DNA of 64,000 nt from Breviolum minutum Mf 1.05b.01 (taxonomy: Eukaryota > Sar > Dinophyceae > Suessiales > Symbiodiniaceae): positions 279,234 to 343,233 of the forward strand of contig DF239087.1 of NCBI GenBank assembly GCA_000507305.1, given 5' to 3'. Both the position numbers and the translations under genes were made by a program. Under the pieces are notes generated by a model, which saw nothing but the letters and a program-made list of their open reading frames with translations, had not been told where the DNA came from and did no database searches. Below, piece by piece: positions 44,620 to 54,735 of this stretch. Numbering within the stretch: the first letter of the stretch is position 1; every line of letters begins with the position of its first letter.

Positions 44620-45929
44620 GCCTACGGGTTGAAAACCGACCTGCATTTTTACCTCTTTTCTCCTGACATCTCCATGGCTCAAAGTGCTACGGAATGGACT
44701 GCTTCTCGTACATACTTTACACATGTCCAAACCTGCAGGTGCTGCAAGGACGTGATGACCTACTCGCATCTTCCCCGGCTTCGCATGCCACTACCTCATG
44801 TGTGGCAAGCCTTGATGATTTTCTTTCGGGCAACAAAGATTCCGACCTTGAATGACATGGCTTCAGAGATGGGTTACAATGGCCTCACCGGTGGCAGTCT
44901 GTGTCGTCTGCGCGCTTCCATGCTTCTGGCTTGCGGTCGCTGTGCAGAGCACAGCAGGCCAACCGAGTTTTGAAGGTGGTCGAAGCCGATGCAACCTCCT
45001 TGCGCAATATTCGTCTGGCTGGATGTTCTACCTTGCGATATTTTCAAGTGTTCTGTGTGGTAGAAAGAGACACCAAGCAGGTCAATCTCTACAATCTGGG
45101 CTGTTTGAATAGTCATATACCATTTTTCGGAAACACATCTTGGTGTCTGGTTTTCATTCTCACATCAGGTTTTCTCGGCTCTCTCACAAGTGCCTCTGGC
45201 TGAAAAAGTTGAAAGATTTTTTCCTCATTCTTAGGTGCAGCTGATGCATCGAACTATGGCAAACCCCCAGTTGAATCCAAAAACAAGATCTTAGCACAAG
45301 ATGGTCTCGGTGGCGTGGCACGCCACTGGAGTGGCAGAAAATGGGCACTGGTCATATCCGATGGCGCTGCATGCTACCCTGGATTGTGCAAGCACTACAA
45401 ACTGTTGCATTTGCACTGCTCTCACCGGAAAAACGAGTTTGTCAAGACTGCCCGTCGCTGTGATGGCAATGTGCAAATTCACACAGGCACGATTGATGGA
45501 GTTTGGAAGTTGCTGAAAGCAGCCATCCCAGAGCAACTGCTTACCAAAACTCCTAAGACGTCTGAATTGAATAAGACTCTCTGGAGATACGCTCGGTGCT
45601 GGCAATGGCGCTGGGAGATTCAAAAAGTTGGAGCCCCTTTGCTGGAAGCCACTGGGAAGCTCCTGGCTGAAATGGCTCAATTGTAGAAATGTCGTGGTTG
45701 TGAAGAAGCTCAAAACGCAGGAAAAAAATAAAAATTCAAGATTCCCACCTAACATCACAACAACGGTCGCGGCCATATCGCATGGTAATTATCAATGATT
45801 TTGGGGTCACCATAGGAAATAGACAAGAAATTGTGTTTTTTTTTGCAATAAACACCATCAAAACTGTGCAAATGAGCAATTGCAACTTGGCCGCAACTGA
45901 TGTGGGAACAGGTCGGTTTCCAACCCGGC
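44620..45929 (+). mobile_element. IS1595/Merlin-type DNA transposon
   Basis: About 1.3 kb. The left end GCCTACGGGTTGAAAACCGACCTG and the complement of the right end CAGGTCGGTTTCCAACCCGGC match over 20 bases with one mismatch, giving terminal inverted repeats. The 11 bases GGGTAGTATAT occur directly outside both ends (44609-44619 and 45930-45940), the mark of target duplication. The family is known to duplicate 8 bp, so up to three matching bases may be chance or belong to the element. Inside is a plus-strand gene with ISXO2/IS1595-like transposase features. The target was a copy of repeat family C, so this insertion is younger than that copy. Confidence 0.85.
44674..45686 (+). pseudogene. IS1595/ISXO2-like DDE transposase, disrupted
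   Basis: The first frame (from ATG at 44674) has a cysteine cluster TCRCCKDVMTYS, as in the zinc ribbon of the family. A helix-turn-helix-like part follows (VWQALMIFFRATKIPTLNDM, then GSLCRLRASMLL). Near 44935-44950 the reading must shift to the frame carrying RVLKVVEADATSLRNIRLAG, where VEAD holds the first catalytic aspartate. A 66-base segment (45169-45234, CATCAG|GTTTTC to TTCTTAG|GTGCAG) must then be removed, or read as an intron, to reach GKPPVESKNKILAQDGLGG. The second aspartate is in LVISDGAACYP. The last motif is HTGTIDGVWKLLK, where the family usually has TIEGFW, so D replaces E. It ends at the stop 45684-45686. The frame change suggests the copy is inactive. Confidence 0.75.
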
Positions 45930-45982
45930 GGGTAGTATATCCCCTATATACACTAAACAAACAGAGCTTCTTTCATTGCTCA
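45930..45982 (+). repeat. Dispersed repeat family C, copy 4, right part
   Basis: GGGTAGTATATCCCCTATAT, ACACTAAACAAACAGAGC and TTTCATTGCTCA resume the family exactly at the duplicated target bases. Confidence 0.85.
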
Positions 45983-46387
45983 TTTGGCACTTTTGAGGAT
46001 AGAAGATTTTCCATGTCCTTCCCTTTTGCTGGTATATGTGGACACCTCGTTCTTTGAAGGAATAACAGGATGGAAAAAAAAAACACCTGTTTTTTTTGGT
46101 GATCAGATTTTGCTTATTCGGATCATGAATTTTTGAGAGGTCAATCGTTTGGGTTTTGTAGCTTCTTCCCCCCAGGTATGACTGGCAGTCAGGTTCGACT
46201 GGCTGTTGAAGTTAGGGGACCCCCCAACAAAAAGTGACGACAGTTTTCCCACTAAAAAAACACCAAATTCCCCAATCTGGTCGCTTCATAACCATGGTGA
46301 TCGTTGTTGTCCCCCTAAGCAGGGTTGGTGTAGTTAGAAATGGCTGAAGTAACCGCCTTACCTAACCACTTAAGTGGGATGATCCTC

Positions 46388-46498
46388 CAAGTAGTCCGGC
46401 GGCCAAAAAGTCCGGTGGAAGTTTCGCAGAAATTCTGAGTCACAGACCACCGTGAGGGTTTCCCCACTCACCGCATGTCGAATGGAAATCGACAATTC
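46388..46498 (-). CDS. Exon, unrecognised (ubiquitin-like start possible)
   Basis: This 111-nt minus-strand exon runs from TTCCACAG|GAATTG (phase 0) to GACTACTTG|GAGGAT (GA donor, phase 0). It encodes ELSISIRHAVSGETLTVVCD, then SEFLRNFHRTFWPPDYL. An alternative is an early GTGAGT donor after RHA. The start resembles the first two strands of ubiquitin-like domains (hydrophobic strand, SGET turn, hydrophobic strand), but that is only a resemblance. The frame is cleanly open and well bounded. Confidence 0.55.
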
Positions 46499-46828
46499 CT
46501 GTGGAAAAATCTGTTTTCGTTGAACGAAATGCCGTTGAAATTTCGTTGAAAAAAGCCCTTAGTTGTCTCAAACTAGTACCGGGAAATTTGAAGGATGCCT
46601 TTTCAATGCTTGATTCTCACTTCAAACACTGACGTAGAGACATACGAATTGCCAATCATTATGAAGGAAATCTGTTATCATCATTTATCATCTACATGCG
46701 CAGAAAGAGGAGAAACAGAGACATTGTCTGCATAGACTTGGGTGCAACTTGAAGCTTCATCCAATCCCTTGAATTCCCTTGTTGAGATGAGACTTTTGGT
46801 TGAAGACTTTCGATGTCCAAAAAACACT

Positions 46829-46938
46829 TACTGTTGACGGTTCAGAAATCCGAAACAACCACCTGGGATGTATAAAACCCTATGAATACTGGGATATCTA
46901 CATCAACTGGTTAGCCGGATTTCTTCCATCAACAGTAT
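46829..46938. repeat. Foldback repeat family B, copy 7
   Basis: TTACTGTTGACGGTTCAGAAATCC at the left and GGATTTCTTCCATCAACAGTAT at the right, with GGGATGTATAAAACCCTATG inside. Confidence 0.9.
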
Positions 46939-47505
46939 CAAGGATCGTAGAGCAAAAAACTGCACTTCCAAAGGTCCAACCCGCTTACAAAAAAAAAGAA
47001 CGTCAGGATCCATTATCAGAACCCACAGTTTTTGCTCCCAAGAGTAAGCATGTTTTGGGTTCATTCATAGGATACCTTACAATTTGGAAGTCTTTCTGTC
47101 TTCGCTAGCCACTATCCAAACGAAGATTTTTTTCGATGGATCGCTACAGATCTGTATAGATCACTGAATGCCTCTAATGCATTTTTTTTTGCTACTGTAT
47201 TTTTGGTTTCTTCAAATCCCTCCCTTTTTCTTGGGGGAAAGAATGAAAAAAACTGTTTGACGTGGATGGGGTGCCGACAATACCAAATGGCAAAATGCTC
47301 TTATAAAGTGTTGCATCAGCTTTTCCCTTTTCTGGACCAAAAAAAAAGAAAAATGACCAGACCAAAGTCTGCAAAAAGGCACGTTTATCACCAAATGTCC
47401 AACAACTTACAACGTACTTCCCTTTTATATGCCCTTTTATTTGCTAACGCCATTAGCCCACAAACCACCTTTTTCACCAGCCAGAAATCCCCCCGAACTC
47501 CTTGC

Positions 47506-47557
47506 CAACTTCGTTCTCCAACTCTGCGAGTTTGGTTCTTACATCTTCCAGGGTGTC
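47506..47557 (-). CDS. Probable coiled-coil exon
   Basis: After ATCAGCAG|GACACC the minus strand encodes DTLEDVRTKLAELENEV, with a heptad-like L-x-x-V-x-x-x-L-x-x-L pattern. The end is uncertain: GTTG|GCAAGG (GC donor) or AAC|GAAGTT (GA donor, phase 0, which would fit the exon at 46388-46498). It may be an N-terminal coiled coil of the WD40 protein. Confidence 0.5.
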
Positions 47558-47577
47558 CTGCTGATGAAGGTGCTGGA

Positions 47578-47690
47578 TACCCTCCAGGAAACTAACACCC
47601 ACCGGGTCCCGGGTCCAGCAGTTCAGAAAATCATCTACAATTTTGTGCCTTTTTAGTGGGGAATATCTTAGTTCGTTTCCTGGAGGGTGT
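47578..47690. repeat. Foldback repeat family D, copy
   Basis: ACCCTCCAGGAAACTAACAC at the left and AGTTCGTTTCCTGGAGGGTG at the right. It sits about 20 bases 5' of the coiled-coil exon on the minus strand. Confidence 0.8.
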
Positions 47691-48334
47691 TTGTGTTTGC
47701 AGAGAATATCTTTTTTATACATCTCTGATTTTGAGGTGATTTTTGTGTAGATGCAGTGATTCAATCATATCTGACCGAGGAGCTGGAATGCATGTTTGTC
47801 AGCCATGAAAATGCAACACGATGAAAATAGTGGTTCATAGCAAATCCAAAGTCCAAACAACTTTTAGATATCACATAACGTTCACATCTTTCGACCAAAA
47901 GTGCGTGAATCCCAGAAATCACAGACCTATTTTTTCGGTGCAAATGTGAGATCTTCAACTGTCCTGTGATATGGCTTTCTCATTCTTTGGTGTCCCCCTT
48001 TTGGGAATCCCCCTTTTTTTCAGCCCCCACTGAGGAATCCTACAGAAATATATAAATTCTTGAAGCTACATTTGATGGACAAAAGCCCTTGACTGCTTGG
48101 ACCCATTGAGGTTCTTCAAAAAAAATGGGGATTCCAGTCACACAATTACCTGCTGAGCATGGACTTTTTTGGGGGTCCATTAGCAGAATGTATGTCTTCT
48201 CTCATAGAATTTGTTTCAACTGTCTTCATCCTTCACCTCAATTTCAGCTTGCAAACCAGCCCCCAAGATGATCCAATCTGAGTAAATTTTTCCTGTGGCA
48301 TGGCAGCCACCTGGAAGAGGAGATTCTACCGAAC

Positions 48335-48871
48335 TTGGAGTCGTCATCATGGCTGAAAAACAGTTATCCTAGGAGCCCAGTTCGTCCTCTTCTACACCAG
48401 CGGCTTCTGCACGTTCGACCGCCAGCCGCAGATTTTCCAGAGGATCCCTCTGAGCCTGAAAAGTTGAAAATTGAGACCTTTTTCGCATCAAAAGGTGAAG
48501 AAATTAAGAAGGGCCAAAAAGCCGGTGGCCAAAATCTTGGGCACAAAACCCAACCAAAATTTCTTCTACCCCTAAAAAATGGTTGTTTCATTATGTTCTC
48601 AAGCTGGAAAAAAAAACTGCCCTTGGTTGGCCTTCCCACACAAATCGGATCAGCCTGCGAGAGGACATTAATGATGATACCCATAATCTGCCCCATGATT
48701 GCCACCTCAAGAAGGACTTTTGAGCGGGTCGGTACTAAACAGGGTGGGTTGTTTGCGAAAATAAACTTTGTGTACAACAACGGTGTGGACATTTCAAAAC
48801 AAAAATACAGCAAAAACTTGGGTTTTTTGTTATCTACAATAAGACATAGGATGACAATCAGTACGTCGTAA
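48335..48871 (+). other. Open frame, not assigned
   Basis: 178 codons are open on the plus strand, continuing after one stop to about 49020. The opposite strand is also open for 182 codons. The 5' part overlaps the minus-strand exon at 48377-48455, which I prefer there. The rest (KLPLVGLPTQIGSACERTLM) has no motif I recognise. Confidence 0.2.
48377..48455 (-). CDS. Exon with a helical L-x-x-A-V-x-x-A motif
   Basis: This 79-nt minus-strand exon runs from CTTTTCAG|GCTCAG (phase 0) to GAACTGG|GCTCCT (GC donor, phase 1). It encodes AQRDPLENLRLAVERAEAAG, then VEEDEL. From memory, an LxxAIxxAxxAGV motif like this is frequent in helical repeat regions of dinoflagellate proteins. The function is unknown. 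It is the first minus-strand exon of the group leading towards the WD40 repeats. Confidence 0.6.
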
Positions 48872-50000
48872 AAGTTTCGTTTGGTGGGAAATGGACCGAA
48901 AACAAATTTCAAGTCAACTCCTCATCTTGAAGACATGTTATTTTTGGCGGAAGAGGAGTTGCGAAACACCCATGTGAATGGGGGGTTTTCAACGCACTTT
49001 CAGACAGGAACCCCGTCATGAAAAGGTCGGATGTATCATACTATAAACATATATAACCCCGGAATGTCCTGGAAAGCAAGTGTCATGTCATGTCATGTCT
49101 GTAATCCTTGGAAAACCTCACCGGAATCTTCGAGAAAAGTACCACCTTCTGTTTGGGAATATTGGGAAGCATGATTTGAGAAGGATTACAACATGAACAT
49201 CGAAAAATACATATATAAGTACAAGATGGGCCCCTACTAGTTATAAATGGGGTTATAATTCCTATCAATGGCCTTATACATGGGTAAGTGGGGTTATAAC
49301 CCACATAAGTGGAGATATAACTTGTAACCCTACTTATAATAGGTAAGGTGTCCCACTTTGTAGTGTGCATGAAACGTGTACAGCAAGACCAAGCCGCCCG
49401 ACACGGAAGACACAGACAATTCGATCGGCGGCCGATTTTCACCTGGCAAAGGCTGCACTTGGATGATCAAACGAATCCGCAATGGTTTGCAACCATGGAT
49501 ACGAATTCCTTCCGTTTCCAACCACCACTTGGGATTTATGTAAAAGAATCCCCAAAGAAAAAAAAACAACTCCATGTGCTTAGTTTAAGGATGATTGGAA
49601 TCCTGTTTCAGACAGGATTCATACATGTTGTTGTTTTTTTTTCCATCAGCCTCCGTTTTGTTCCTCCGATAGTGGGACACTGAAATCTCGACAGACTTAC
49701 ACGCTGCAAATTAACATAGCCACTGAAAAAAACATTTGCCCGAAACAAAAAAGTAGTCAAACAACCATCACTTTCCAGGGGTTGTGTCAGTTTTCTGGGG
49801 TGCAAAATATGGAGAATGCATCTCAATGTACTTTTGTGTCCTTCTCAAATGAATCATGTGAAGGCAAAATTTGTGAGTGCTCTCAGTTTTGGGACATCGG
49901 GATGTTTTGCCAGAGTTGAACAAGGGGGGAACAGAGGTTCCACATAAACCCACTTGTTAAGAACTCCTCCAGTACAATCAAGGCGTGAAGCACTACAGCT

Positions 50001-50396
50001 TTGCATGCCGAAGGGAAACAAAAGCTTCAAATCAAAAATTTCAATCCTGATCATTTCAAGTTCCACATTCCTAGCTGGCAGTTTACTACTTCCACCACTT
50101 CCCAAACCTCTCAAAGCGTTTTTTTCAAAATTTTCCCAAGCAACCTGGCCTTCAAAGGCTTCTCTTGGGGCGTCTCACCTTCCCCTCCCGTTACTTGGAG
50201 GTCGACCCAAACCGCTGGATATTTTAATCCAAAAGCATCATCATGGCTCGACACTCCGAGCCAAAATGGGACTGCGATGCGTGGTGTCGATGGATGGTTG
50301 TCCAACCACACTGTCCAAACAGTTGAGAACCTTTGGCCAACATCGGTCCAAAAAATTTTCAGATTGGCAGATCTCCAACCTTTAGAGCTGAAGTAA
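50001..50396 (+). other. Open frame, not assigned
   Basis: 131 codons are open on the plus strand (VTWRSTQTAGYFNPKASSWL). It is followed at 50573-50820 by a second coding-like block in shifting frames (LHDFVLAIERLRDLKAFMIK). There is no motif. The pair may be fragments of a decayed plus-strand gene or mobile element. Confidence 0.25.
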
Positions 50397-50967
50397 ACTA
50401 TGTTCAAAACAACTCCGTGCATGTCATTTTGATGAATCTTCAAGAATCTCAGTCAAATCTTATTTGCGAGCAACAAACTCAATTCAATTACAACTGTTCC
50501 ATGATGTCTGTACTAAAATTGTATCATTTTCTAACATTTTCTGCAAGTGCCTGAAGAAACCAAAACATTGACATGAAGCGTCACCGCAGTGACTACGGAA
50601 AATCGGATGAGCATCTGCCAAACCACAGATGTCGAATCAGGATAAGCGTGAGGCTTTGCTTTGAATCATTCCACTGGCCCTCAAGAAGAAGTTTGCCAAT
50701 GGATGCCCCCGATGCAGAGAAAGAAAACTCTGCACGATTTCGTGCTGGCGATCGAGAGGCTTCGAGATCTGAAGGCCTTCATGATCAAGACTGTTGCTCG
50801 TCCTGATCTGGAAAAATTAAAGAGATAGATCTGCGCATTTTGCTGAAGTAAACTGTTTTCAATTGCATTAAGGGAACCGAGTATATAGATTATAGGGGAG
50901 TCAAAAACGCATTGAAAAGAACATATTTCTTGTGTCTTTTGGGTGTTTTTTTTGGGCCTGATGACAG

Positions 50968-51082
50968 CTGGCGGTTGTCCGCTGCTGTGTGGTCCTGGCG
51001 GTTGTCCGCTGGATCCATTGTTTGGTTCTGGCGGTTGTCCGCTGGATCCATTGTTTTGTTTTGGCGGTTGTCCGCTGGATCC
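50968..51082 (+). repeat. Tandem repeat, unit about 27-33 bases
   Basis: TGGCGGTTGTCCGCTG begins at about 50969, 50996, 51029 and 51062. The last three units also carry GATCC and ATTGTTT. On the minus strand it reads as DPADNRQ units, but no surrounding gene is evident. Confidence 0.9.
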
Positions 51083-51930
51083 TGGTCACAGCACATGTAT
51101 ATATATCTGTGATGCTGGCAGGTCTCTTCTTTTTAGTGGACCAAAGAAAAAGGACAAGTCTTTAGCTCATCCATTTTGAACTATCAGGTTGCCACATCAT
51201 TCATTCTAAAGGGTCAAAATGTTGAAGCAAATGACATGCTCCGGTTCACATAATAAAGTCAAAAAGCACAATGAACATATATATGTTTACGTTACAATCC
51301 CATGCGGCCATGGCAGAGGCGGCAAGTGAAACGGCAGATAGAAGCCTTACAGTCTGCAGGTCTGAGCCACCTTTCAGATACTGAAGCTTCTTCCGAGGAG
51401 TGTGTTGTTTTACAAAAATCATCATTTTTGGGGTTCGTGGTAGAATTTTTGAGGGTGTGCTTGATCTGTTTTTTTTGAGATCCACTATAGGATCACCATT
51501 TTTAAAGCGTTGTTTCATGGCCATTCATAATGCCAGCCAATTGGGTCGTATCCACCAAAACAGGGCTGAAACATGAAACAATACTACAGTATACTACAAA
51601 ATCACTTTGGATTTGTCGGATTGAAAAGGATGAAATGGAAGCACCTTGAACAAAATTGAATTTGACGCAGTGAAAAGCAGGGTACTAAAATTGTTACCTA
51701 CAACTACCTTTAACTGATCTCACCAAGTTAAATCATAGTAGTGTCCCGTACTTTCTTGCATGTTTCGCTGGTATGTTTGTCAGGTGTACCCCCCCATGGC
51801 AGAACTCTCCATCGAGGAATCCTTGACTCAAAATGCTGCTTTTTGGATCATTGCCTTACATCTCCAACATGATCACCCAAGGTGGCAAAAAAGGTGCCTT
51901 GGCACAAAACCAAGGCACTGAAATATATAT

Positions 51931-52043
51931 GGATGTTTCCAAAAATAGTGGTGGAAAACCCACAAAATGCATGGTCAAAATAATGGAAAAGCCTATTAAA
52001 ATGGATGATTTGGGGGGCCCACCCCTATTTTTTGGAAACACCT
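51931..52043. repeat. Foldback repeat family A, copy 5
   Basis: GGATGTTTCCAAAAATAGTGG at the left and CCCTATTTTTTGGAAACACC at the right, with AAAATGGATGATTTGGGG inside. Confidence 0.9.
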
Positions 52044-52244
52044 AGCATATCAGAATAGGTAAACATCTTGGCAAATTATGGCCGATCAAATTCCCAAAAC
52101 CGATCAAATTAAGGAGGTGATTTTTGTGCCGAGGATTCCCGTATACGAAAACCATCCTTTGGGGGAATTCCCAACCAGCCGGGGACGTTTGGTCGCAATG
52201 AAATTTGACCAGAAACATCCAAATGATGAATAAATACGCCCTGC

Positions 52245-52352
52245 TACTGTTGATGGTTCAGAAATCCTGCACCAGTTGATATGGTAAATCTCCCATTATT
52301 TGCAGGGTTTCTTACATCCCAGGTGGTGCAAGATTTCTTCCATCAACAGTAT
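52245..52352. repeat. Foldback repeat family B, copy 8
   Basis: TACTGTTGATGGTTCAGAAATCC at the left and GATTTCTTCCATCAACAGTA at the right. The centre is inverted relative to copies 1 and 6 (TCTCCCATTATTTGCAGGG). Confidence 0.9.
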
Positions 52353-52716
52353 CCTTCCTGCATCAAATGCCATGGCACAGTACCAACACCTTGCAAGCGC
52401 AAACGTAGACCCAAGGCTTCTTCGGTGCCCGAAACCTTCATCACAGAACCATCCTTAGGATGGTTTGTTTTTTGTATAATGTGGTTGGTCCTTTTAAACA
52501 AACCAATGTTGGTACACCTCATAATGGTTTTAGGTATGTCTATTTGGTAAGAAAAAAGTCCGCACCAAGCTCAAATACTTATCAATTGATGAGGCTATGT
52601 AAAATTAACCATCATACATTTCCCTCAAAATTCATGCAGGAACTGAAGCATCAGCAATTCAACTCTTGAATGTCCCATCCATAAGTTGAAGTTTGGTCAT
52701 TTCTATCTAGTAAATC

Positions 52717-52798
52717 TTGCACGATGGGTATCAAAAATCTCAGGTAGTGAAGCCACCTTGCCAACCATGAGGCTGTACATTTCACCAAAAGGCAACCC
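52717..52798 (-). CDS. Possible membrane-type exon
   Basis: 82 nt from AAAACCCAG|GGGTTG (phase 2) to GTGCAA|GATTTA (GA donor). In this phase it reads GCLLVKCTASWLARWLHYLR, then FLIPIVQ, a membrane-like stretch. A second frame is also open (GEMYSLMVGKVASLPEIFDT), so the frame is not settled. The family is unknown. Confidence 0.35.
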
Positions 52799-52949
52799 CT
52801 GGGTTTTTGACATTTGACCTCCATGGCAGAAATAGCAACAGTGGAAACAACGGCACCAAAAAGAACACTTAAAAACATGAAGAACATGAAAACAACTACT
52901 AACCAAATTGAAAATGTATGATCATCCCAGTTATTCAAGTTCACTTGAC

Positions 52950-52985
52950 TTTTTTTTTTTTTGGGGGGGGGGGGGGGTGGGTGGC
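52950..52985 (+). repeat. Poly-T followed by poly-G tract
   Basis: A run of T is followed by a long run of G. This is a likely polymerase-slippage and assembly-error site. Confidence 0.9.
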
Positions 52986-53045
52986 ATCAACAAAATCTGA
53001 GTGAAACAACCACTGCAAGTCATCATCCCTTTGCTAATCAAAGTC

Positions 53046-53114
53046 GCAAACCCAGTTGATCTGCAGAAAAGCTTCAACTGACACCAGGAAAGAATTGTCA
53101 GGCTGCACACGCAC
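53046..53114 (-). CDS. Probable exon, unrecognised
   Basis: After GCTGGGAG|GTGCGT the minus strand encodes VRVQPDNSFLVSVEAFLQIN, then WVC, up to a possible GA donor (TGC|GACTTT). The frame reaches a stop shortly after (DFD, stop). This could therefore also be a terminal exon. The family is unknown. Confidence 0.4.
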
Positions 53115-53178
53115 CTCCCAGCAACAAACACACATAAAACCCTTGAGGGAAGCAATGGCGAGACAAAAAAAAACAAAC

Positions 53179-53289
53179 TGCACCCTGGAAAACTTTAACA
53201 TGAAACCCCCAAAAATGGAGGTGGATGGAAGATGATGTTCCTTTTCATTTAGATGATTTTTGGGTTCCATGTTAATTTGCAGTGGTGCA
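53179..53289. repeat. Foldback repeat family D, copy
   Basis: TGCACCCTGGAAAACTTTAACATG at the left and CATGTTAATTTGCAGTGGTGCA at the right, with GGGTTCCATG near the right arm. Confidence 0.8.
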
Positions 53290-53563
53290 AAATGAAGAGG
53301 ACCTTTACTGCTAATGCTACTGATGAGTTGGAGAGGATCTGCAACATGCCAAACTTGCAGAATTCCAAGAGCAAAAGCCTAAATCACCTGCAAGATGTAG
53401 TACCCTCCCATAAACAAATATGGAAATGAATAAGAAATCCACAAATGTTTGGGTATTACATAATCTCCTGAAACTTCAGAAAGATCCCTTAAATTGACAT
53501 CTTTTGGACTTGAAACAAGTAACAAGCCATAAACATTCAAAACCTTGAATCAACCCATCATAG

Positions 53564-53671
53564 TACCCTCCCCAAAACTAACATGGCACCCTAAAAACAA
53601 TTCTTCCCAAAAGGAATGTAACTTTTTTGCAACCACCATTTTCAGGTATCTATGTTAGTATTGGGGAGTGC
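53564..53671. repeat. Foldback repeat family D, copy
   Basis: TACCCTCCCCAAAACTAACATGG at the left and CTATGTTAGTATTGGGGAGTG at the right. Confidence 0.8.
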
Positions 53672-54120
53672 ATCATATGGAAAAAAACAAGATTAACAAA
53701 GCCCCCCCACTCAAAAAAAAATGATATCAGGTGAGGTAAATCCAACCTTCACTACACCACTACACCCCTAGAAACCTAACACATGGAACCCGAAATAAAA
53801 AATCACATATATATATATATAATTATATATATATACCTAATTGAAACGGAAAAAAAAAAAAAACATCTTCCATCTATACCTCCATTTTTTGGGGTGACGT
53901 CCAAAGGTTTATTTTTCAAGGGTCTAAGCCCCCATGGCCCATCAACATATGTGCCATGGTCAAAAGTCGCTATATTGGGGATAAACTCATCCCACCTTTA
54001 ATGACGGAATCCTTATAATTGGTATATAAAACCCCTACGGACTTGGGTTGATGCGTTGACCATCCCCTATTGTATGGAAATAATGGGAGTTGATCGACCC
54101 GATCGCACATATACAACTTC

Positions 54121-54210
54121 CTGGCTTCGGGAAAACCGGCCTCAGCTTGGAACTTCGCACCCGCCACCGTCAGGTCATAGCGGTCCGGAGCCACACGTCG
54201 AACCAGGAAT
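54121..54210 (-). CDS. Exon, unrecognised
   Basis: 90 nt from CATCCCCCAG|ATTCCT to GAAGCCAG|GAAGTT (GA donor). It encodes FLVRRVAPDRYDLTVAGAKF, then QAEAGFPEA. The charge pattern, G+C content and lack of stops are convincing. The base after the acceptor is A rather than the usual G. The family is unknown, and its neighbours on the same strand are the exons at 55832 and 53046. Confidence 0.55.
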
Positions 54211-54475
54211 CTGGGGGATGTTTTTGGGTTGGGCATGCCAAGCAACCAAGCAACCAAGCGAAATCTATGGATCAAAATCGATGAGTTTTCTTCAAAATGA
54301 TGGGAATTATTTTTTGATAATATTTATCAAGATTGCTTGTGATGCAATGTTTTATATTGTTTTATTGCTTAAGTGTCCACATGTTCAATTGAAATGTTGC
54401 GTATCAGTAGGTTTAACACCTTTCAACCTGCATCCAGAAACAACTCCTCCAGGAGCTCCAATGTTACATCATGTC

Positions 54476-54602
54476 ACCCTCTGGTAAACGATTCACATAG
54501 CTGGCTAAAAAAAAATCACACGTTTTTAATTTCGGAAATATTTTTTCATCTTCATTTCGGGGCCCCCATTTTCCAGCCAGCTATGTTAGATTACCGGAGT
54601 GT
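54476..54602. repeat. Foldback repeat family D, copy
   Basis: CACCCTCTGGTAAACGATTCAC with AGCTGGCT at the left; AGCCAGCTATGTTAGATTACCGGAGTG-type end at the right. Confidence 0.75.
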
Positions 54603-54735
54603 ACTTCATCTTGCTTCAACTTCGACTAGTTTTTTTTCAGCTCCAAAAGTTTGATGAAGAAACTGGAAACTGAAAATTTCCAATGTCCTAAAACACCTCA
54701 ACCCATTTCAAGAAAAAATACGAGATTCTCAAAAT

